Assembly: GCA_027605045.1 (NCBI GenBank)
Contig: JAQFWX010000003.1
Coordinates: 2,108,001 to 2,172,000, forward strand
Reading direction: 5' to 3'
Length of the DNA stretch: 64,000 bases
DNA from: Phallus indusiatus
Lineage: Eukaryota > Basidiomycota > Agaricomycetes > Phallales > Phallaceae
A model generated the notes under the pieces. It ran no database searches. It saw only the letters and a program-made list of their open reading frames with translations, and was not told the origin of the DNA. The translations under genes and the position numbers were made by a program. This document shows positions 57,982 to 64,000 of this stretch, in pieces (within the stretch, counting starts at the first letter, position 1; each line of letters opens with the position of its first letter).

Positions 57982-59343
57982 TGGCTCAAAACAGATTCAA
58001 GGTGGAACCTAAGAGACTGAGAGGATTGGTGGTGGGCAAAATAAGATGGACAGAAGAAGTGAAGAAAACCCACGGCACTATTTGTATCTAACGCACGGAA
58101 ACGACATCTAGAATTCCACCGTACGTATCGTGAGAACACACTGTAGTGGAATGATACTTTGTATTGTGTTTTTTCGACTACCATTGGGGTACCCGGTTAG
58201 CTCGGAAAAGGTCCCATTTCGGTCTGCAAGCGTGTACCCTGACCACGGCCAATATAATTGATTTTTGATTGCCCGTGCCGAACGGAAGCCTTAATCTAGG
58301 CACGCCATTAAATGTTTTTGAATAATACAAACGAAGACCGAGTGTCAAGTGAAAGGTTGTATCCAAAAGACGCCAGGCGAGACATTACATACTTGGTTAG
58401 GAATTCTCCGCTCTCCTCTCGGGAAGTCAGACGTCGATGATCCACAGCAACAGCACGTTGCAAAACTGTGTTCACTTTTTCACACTTCTTCGAAAGAGTG
58501 CTAATAAGAAGATGTAATTCTGACAGCTCACTAAACCGAATTTTGCCATAGATCCATGTCTCAAGCGCGGAAAAAAATGAAATGCAACGTAACAGCTTAT
58601 GCAGCAGCACTTATATGTTAAATGACGGAAGGACGATTGTGTCGGAACAATGATATGAAGAATTCATCACTACAAGCGCCTAAAAAGCTAAAAACGCATG
58701 TTTCATTATCACAACGTGTTTTCTCTTTTTTCGTTGTAGCTGGCTCCATCTTGAGTTGTCACTTTGGTCTAAGAGTTGCAAATGACTGCATACTATCTCC
58801 AATTTAAGCCATGGGCACGGCCGGAAAAATATGACATTACGCTTTATTCGGATCCCATTGCTCTGGGCTGGGATGGCACCCTATTTCCGTCACGATCTGT
58901 TCCTAAGCTCAACCGGGCAGAATCAACAAAAAAGTGGCTGTATGATGGCCAAAAGAAGCCAGAAGAGCGTTGACTGCGGAATACCGTTCTCTCGAAACGA
59001 TAGGTAGCCATAGATGAAGATGTGGTGTGTGAATTATCAGGATATGATCTCGGGACCGCGGTCGTGGATAGTGTGACATGTGACGTTTTTGTTGTCTGTA
59101 GCCGAATTTCGGCATTAGCACACGGTGTTCTCTGCTGCAGTTCTTTTCCCAGTTTCGGCACTAAGATGCACCGTAAACGTTGATACAGATCTTCTTGTCG
59201 GAAAATTTGCGGGATGCACAAGTATATCAGCAAAATACTACAAGGAGTAGTTCTTCAAAGATGTAAAGGGCAGTCCTGATTCCAACCTAGATAGCACAAT
59301 TCCATGTGGCGGAGCGATGGCTCAATTCACCACCCAGGGCCGA
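57982..59343. other. Gene-free stretch
   Basis: Only frames without recognisable features (58308-58610 minus, 58844-59233 minus). It includes the upstream region of FAD monooxygenase 2. Confidence 0.4.
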
Positions 59344-60742
59344 TTAGTCTACCATGGTTACATCCCAATCGGTCACAAGATCTATAAAAGCCAATGAAGA
59401 AAAATTATATAGAGCTGGATTCTGTGATTATAAAGTTACCTTCGTTTAAGTCCTCTAGATAGGCCATGTCTTCCTCTGATAATTCCCAATCAAAAATCTT
59501 TGTATTTTCAAGAATGCGTTCCTTTCGAACACTTTTCGGAATCGGGGCATGTCCCTGTGGTTAGGGAAATGTGAAATGAGCCGGTTTGCGGACTAGATAA
59601 CATGAGGGTCAACTGAGCAACGCACTTTCTGGAGATTCCATCGCAGAAATATTTGAGCGGGCGTCTTGTTATTTTTCCTTGCCACTTCCTTTATACGAGC
59701 ATGATTCATCCTCATTCCCCTGGCGAGTGGTCCCCAAGTCTTTCAGGATTACAGTTCTGAGTAAAGTCGACCAGCCCAATTTTGTGCTTACTTGAATAAA
59801 TATTCCGTGCTTTTGACAAAAATCCACAATATCTTGGTGTCTCATGAATGGATGAACGTCGATCTGATGAAAGCGTCAAGGAAGAACGTTCATTCGAAGA
59901 GCTCTCAAGAATAACGGTCTGTCTCACTTGGTTGATAGATGGCCATTGTCCTTGAGGCCACTTTGTGGTAATTTCGGTCAAGTGTTGCGTCCCAAAGTTA
60001 CTCACACCAACACTTTTCGCGTGTCCTGATTTTTTCAAGTCTAATAATGCTCGCCAAGACTCCTCTCGCATAACCGGCCCCCCAAGAGGTGAATGAATCA
60101 GGTACATGTCGACGTATCTAGACCGTAGGTTTAGACGAGTTATTGGAAAACGCAAATAGACGAACTCTAAACCAAGATTTTTCAAGCTCTTCGTGAACAT
60201 TTTCTTGGCATGATCATATCCCCTGTTATACTTCAACTTTGTTTCAATGAACAAATCGCTACGAGGAATCTCTGGGTGTGCCGTCAAGAATTGACGGATT
60301 CCTTTTCCAACACCCTTTTCGTTTTCGTACCATTCTGCGGTGTCCTACGACGGTCATTAAAACTAAAGTTATAGGTAAAGAACATCCAATACTGAACGAT
60401 AAGCCGGTACCCCGTCTGTCCGACAACGGCGTGAGAGCGTGTTTTCTACGGCGTACAGGTAGTCACGAGTCTAACCTCAAGTGCGTTGAACACGCTTCTC
60501 TCAGTTTCAGCCTCAGTCATTTCGTAAACGCCTTTGAAAAACTTTAATGACAGGTCTAGAACTGCAACACACGGTGCACAGTCCGTCGATGTGCACTCAC
60601 CTAGACCTAAAATAGGCATTTCGATCCCATCGTTTAACTAGCGGACTTCCACTTATTCAAAAGTTTTGACTAAATCAAGAAAGAAAATTACTTTCACCCG
60701 AGAAGCGATAGACGACCTTCCATCGGCTTTTGCAATTGACAT
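59344..60742 (-). CDS. Aldo-keto reductase
   Basis: NAD(P)H-dependent carbonyl reductase of the AKR superfamily. ATG 60742 gives [15 protein letters not shown]. Introns lead to [20 protein letters not shown], then FNALE, then [19 protein letters not shown] (catalytic Asp and Tyr), DLFIETKL (catalytic Lys), and LGLE joined to [16 protein letters not shown] (catalytic His). After these come [93 protein letters not shown] and a short last exon ending at TAA 59344-59346. The Asp-Tyr-Lys-His tetrad is complete, and the NADP-loop [11 protein letters not shown] is intact. It sits between two FAD monooxygenases in the same orientation, consistent with a shared pathway. Confidence 0.88.
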
Positions 60743-61919
60743 GGTTGAGCGCAGGAAACTCAGCTTGATACCGCGACGAAGAAAGTACCGGTTGAACCGA
60801 TAAAGCTTGGGCGTTTGTTGACATCAGCGATGCGTGGATTTTCAGCGTGACAGCGCCCTGTCACTCAGTCACTAAGGTCCGGCGAAGCTCTTCTTTCGTG
60901 CAGTCAACACACGCTTCGAGAGCTGACCGGGAGGGCTCCGTAAATGAGCGTGGACTTATAGCATGTTTCGAAAATTCTTATTTTTATCAAAATTTATGAA
61001 AACTGGGCCAAGCTAAACTAGTTCTAGATGAAGTGCCATTTGAATTGGTACTGCCGATCGCTCCGGGTTACTTTTTTGATAATCCGCACTATGCGTACGT
61101 TCACATATTGAAATGAAAGCTTGCCAAGGTCAATACTCCCATGCTATGACGTATTATAAACCCTCAGGCCATTCGGAAAGAATATGTGGACTTCAGTATC
61201 AAAACTGAGAAATTAGCGGACGCCACGTCGAGCGTAGTTTGCCAATCATTCAAAGACAGAAGTTCACAAGACGTTTCGGTCAGTGAACTATAATAAATTG
61301 AACAGAATTTCTCTTAATTAAAAAGGGGCCCGCGGCCTTTACATAAATAGCCAGGCCATTTCAAAAATTTAATAGCAATTAATATACATACATAACGATA
61401 AACTCGGACGTCTCAAACTTGCAATCACTTTTTGCAGTAGCGCAGAGTAGCGCCAGTACTGTCCGAATCCGATGGATTAGGTTCTTCTTTAATTTTCCCG
61501 TTGCCACGCCTGAAGAACATGAATGTGAATGTTGGACGGCCACAGACTGATCTTATTTTATTGGCGCTAGTAAAAACGTAGAGCCCGGGCTCCTTTGTCT
61601 TAATCCGGATCCGCTCAGATGGTACTTGAGCTCTTCTCGCCCTCGTGTCCAGTTCTCTCTTCGGTCACAGTTCTTCAACATACACACACATGTTATCGCG
61701 TGATCTGTTCATGATTTGCATGAATAACGAATACGACGTCATTCTTTCCGGTCATATCTCATTGGTTGGTGAGCCAGACACCATAAGATTTTCATGATAA
61801 CGGAATAAAAAATACGTGCCTATCACTAAATTCGTACGCTAATAATTTACGACACCCCATAGAAATGTTTCAGAACCCTCCAAGGGCTAGGCCACTTTTT
61901 TCTGCTTCCTATTCTGCCT
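60743..61919. other. Gene-free stretch
   Basis: No open frame of note. Contains the AKR promoter and the 3' flank of FAD monooxygenase 3. Confidence 0.45.
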
Positions 61920-63686
61920 TCAACTTCGCAAACGTTCAAACTCTCTCCTCCCTCTCGATATTTCCTCATCCAAATCAAGCTTCCCTTGCCACAGCCAGTT
62001 GACTAGCCCATTGACGGTTCGTTCAATATGCTCATCACTTGCGTCGGTATACTCGTCTAACGACTCATAAGCGCGTTTGGCTTCTCGTGTACTTTTCAGG
62101 ACCCTTTCAGCTCGCTCTTTCCTTATGAATCCATAACTATGCAGGATGTGGGGTATGTCCTTTCGCGTCAATTCTGTGTCACCGAGCAATTGGGCGAGTA
62201 CGTATCCGTCCTGGCGTTGCACCGCGTTAGAAGGAACTTCCGCACGTGGATGACGCGGACGAAGAGGGCCCTAGTACGTACCTCAATGACTTGACCACCT
62301 CCGGCACCTATGAAAGGGGGCATTGCATGCGCCTTTTATCATCGTCATATGAAGCATTTTCTCTGAAACGGAAACATGATCCTACCGCGTCACCCAACAC
62401 CGCTACACGACCGTTAGACCAATGCGGCAAAGGGTCGACTTCATACAAAGCCCATCTAGACGTCCTATTAGTGACCTAAAACACGTTTCAACGAGGTTCA
62501 AAAAAGAAACTTTTGAAAGATAGTACGCGTAACATGGCTTGTACTTCGGCCTCTAAATCACTGAATTCGTTTAGGACCTCACTGCCATCTTCCGAGTCCA
62601 GTGTCCAAGGCCCGTTCTTCCATTCGTCATGCCGGGCTGGATTACTTGAATATGCGATAAGATTGATGAACTTGCCACCTGCGACTGGGTAGGAAACAAG
62701 GTGCTGTGACGAAGCGATTCAAGCATCAAGAAGTGACACGTGAAGAGGTTGAATACTACCTTGTGGGAACCACAGTACTATTAGGACCAGTCTTCAGAAG
62801 CCGGTAATGTCATGGGAATACCTAACCAAACGAGCTTACAGTTTTTTTGTCTTTACGCGCAGGGTGGTCTCCGAGAGTCTCTGGGTTGATAAGAGCGCGA
62901 TAGGCCACCGTGCCAGTGAACCGTAACTGAAACGGATCGACATCGGGATCTCGAGCACTCCAGCCCAACTCTTCGACCAGCTGCTTCCTCACGATGCTTT
63001 TGATTCCGTCACATCCGATAAGACAGTCGCAGGTGGCAATGCTGCCATCTTTGAAGATGATCGTAACCTCTTCACTGCTCTCACTTTGCGAGTAACTGAC
63101 GCAGCGTTTGCCAAAGCAGATGTTTCCTCTTCCGGTCTCATTGAGGATCTGAACCAAAAGGTCAAGGAACCCGGCCCTGTGGAATCCCATGATTCCTTTT
63201 GAAGAATAAGACAAGAAAAACAATGTAGAGGATGCGTTAGAAGGGTCTGAAAGGAACAGATCAAAGTCGTACCAGAGAAAACCACGTCTCCTAAGTGATG
63301 CCCTTCCGGTCTATTCGCCCTTCTCAGCTGCATGTAGCTGGGATCTATGCGACTGTCAGTCATGACGGAGAATAGCTGCATCACCCTCGCATACCTTCTA
63401 CGCCAGGTGCAATCGTCATTAAGCGTTCCTCTATACCAAGTTTTCTGCATGCGGTAACGCTGTCTCCCCATATCCCCAGCCCTGCACCAATCGTCTCAAA
63501 CTTTGCAGCACCTTCATAGATGTCGATTTGGATGTGACGGAAAGGTGCTAGCGCGATGGCAAAAAACAACCCGCCGATTCCACCACCGCTATGAACGGCT
63601 TGTTAGGACAGCCTGAGATGTGAAGAAAGGTTAGCACTTTGATCCACGTACACAATGGCGACGCGCAGGGGACTGGGATTGGCCAT
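61920..63686 (-). CDS. FAD-dependent monooxygenase 3
   Basis: ATG 63686 (MANPSPLRVAI) joins over an intron (donor GTACGT) to VGGGIGGLFFAIALAPFRHI, then DIYEGAAKFETIGAGLGIWG. Next come GFHRAGFLDLLVQILNETGR, CDCLIGCDGIKSIVRKQLVE (DG motif), GTVAYRALINPETLGDHPAR, VAGGKFINLIAYSSNPARHD, ALYEVDPLPHWSNGRVAVLG plus DA (GD motif), AHAMPPFIGAGGGQVIE and DGYVLAQLLGD, with the stop at 61920. It is a third salicylate-hydroxylase-like enzyme, more distant from the other two than they are from each other (WG-D-SVTACRKLG rather than the ALATLG-type helix). It seems intact. Confidence 0.85.
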
Positions 63687-64000
63687 ATTATTGGGATGGA
63701 TAAGCGTTACAGTCTGCTGTGAAGCGACGAGAGAAGAGCGAACAGTACCGGCCATCCCGAATCGGCAGTAGATTCTCGGGCTCAGTTGACCGGATTTCTG
63801 CAGGCGTATGGGGAAAACCGGTTGATTCAGATTTCGTTCTTCTCCTTCCAATTGGCAAAGCGTGAGTAAAATTTCATCATCCCCTGTGCACGGAGAATGA
63901 TTTAGTAAACTCTAAGCTGTAGACCGTCTACATAGTCGTGGTTGCGTTCAGCGCTTCTATTGACCATGGTCAGCGCAAACTCAGTATGCTTGCTTAGCTT
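63687..64000. other. Right edge of the window
   Basis: Upstream flank of FAD monooxygenase 3. No gene can be supported within the remaining 314 bases. Confidence 0.4.

Overview
The window looks like nuclear DNA of a basidiomycete fungus, most likely an agaricomycete. Genes are split by many introns of about 45-60 nt with GT...AG ends. Two genes carry the basidiomycete-type DUF6533 membrane domain, and the largest mobile element is a fungal chromodomain Ty3/gypsy retrotransposon. Coding predictions below come from manual splicing by eye, so exon edges are good where stated and approximate elsewhere.

Layout. 0.1-0.25 kb: last exon of a berberine-bridge-type FAD oxidoreductase. 0.65-6.65 kb: a complete, very young Ty3/gypsy chromovirus on the minus strand. 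It has identical 352-bp LTRs, a 5-bp target duplication, gag, and a pol broken by a 1-nt frameshift. 7.3-13.9 kb: two DUF6533 genes separated by a nest of transposon debris. That nest is a 1.94-kb non-autonomous hAT-like element containing a 264-bp solo LTR, plus a retroelement primer-binding-site remnant. 14.4-16 kb: two unrecognised small genes. 16.7-21 kb: a secreted PNGase A-like gene flanked by two diverged copies of one repeat. 21.2-25 kb: a SET-domain (SMYD-like) gene and a peroxisomal acyl-CoA oxidase, both minus.

26.4-31 kb: a compact housekeeping block of ARV1, an HSBP1-like gene and a low-complexity RING protein. 31.6-35.3 kb: two more SMYD-like paralogs in tandem. 35.5-37 kb: a gankyrin-like ankyrin protein and an intron-containing tRNA-Gly. 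37.9-41.1 kb: a secreted GH3 beta-glucosidase. 42.2-43.3 kb: a SAM methyltransferase. 45.2-48.4 kb: a salicylate-hydroxylase-like FAD monooxygenase cut in two by a ~1.3-kb AT-rich insertion. 51.2-54.1 kb: a divergent pair, TFIIH subunit Tfb2 and a DUF4604/KIAA1143 protein. 56-63.7 kb: two intact FAD monooxygenase paralogs with an aldo-keto reductase between them, all minus.

How it fits together. The right third (42-64 kb) is rich in redox and tailoring enzymes: three related FAD monooxygenases, one AKR and one methyltransferase. This hints at a small metabolic neighbourhood, although a core TFIIH gene sits inside it. The left part is a transposon-rich accessory zone. The best-supported unusual signal is in the gypsy element. 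Its primer-binding site is an exact 11-nt complement of the predicted mRNA 5' end, which lies 30 bp downstream of a TATA box. This is the Tf1-type self-priming arrangement.
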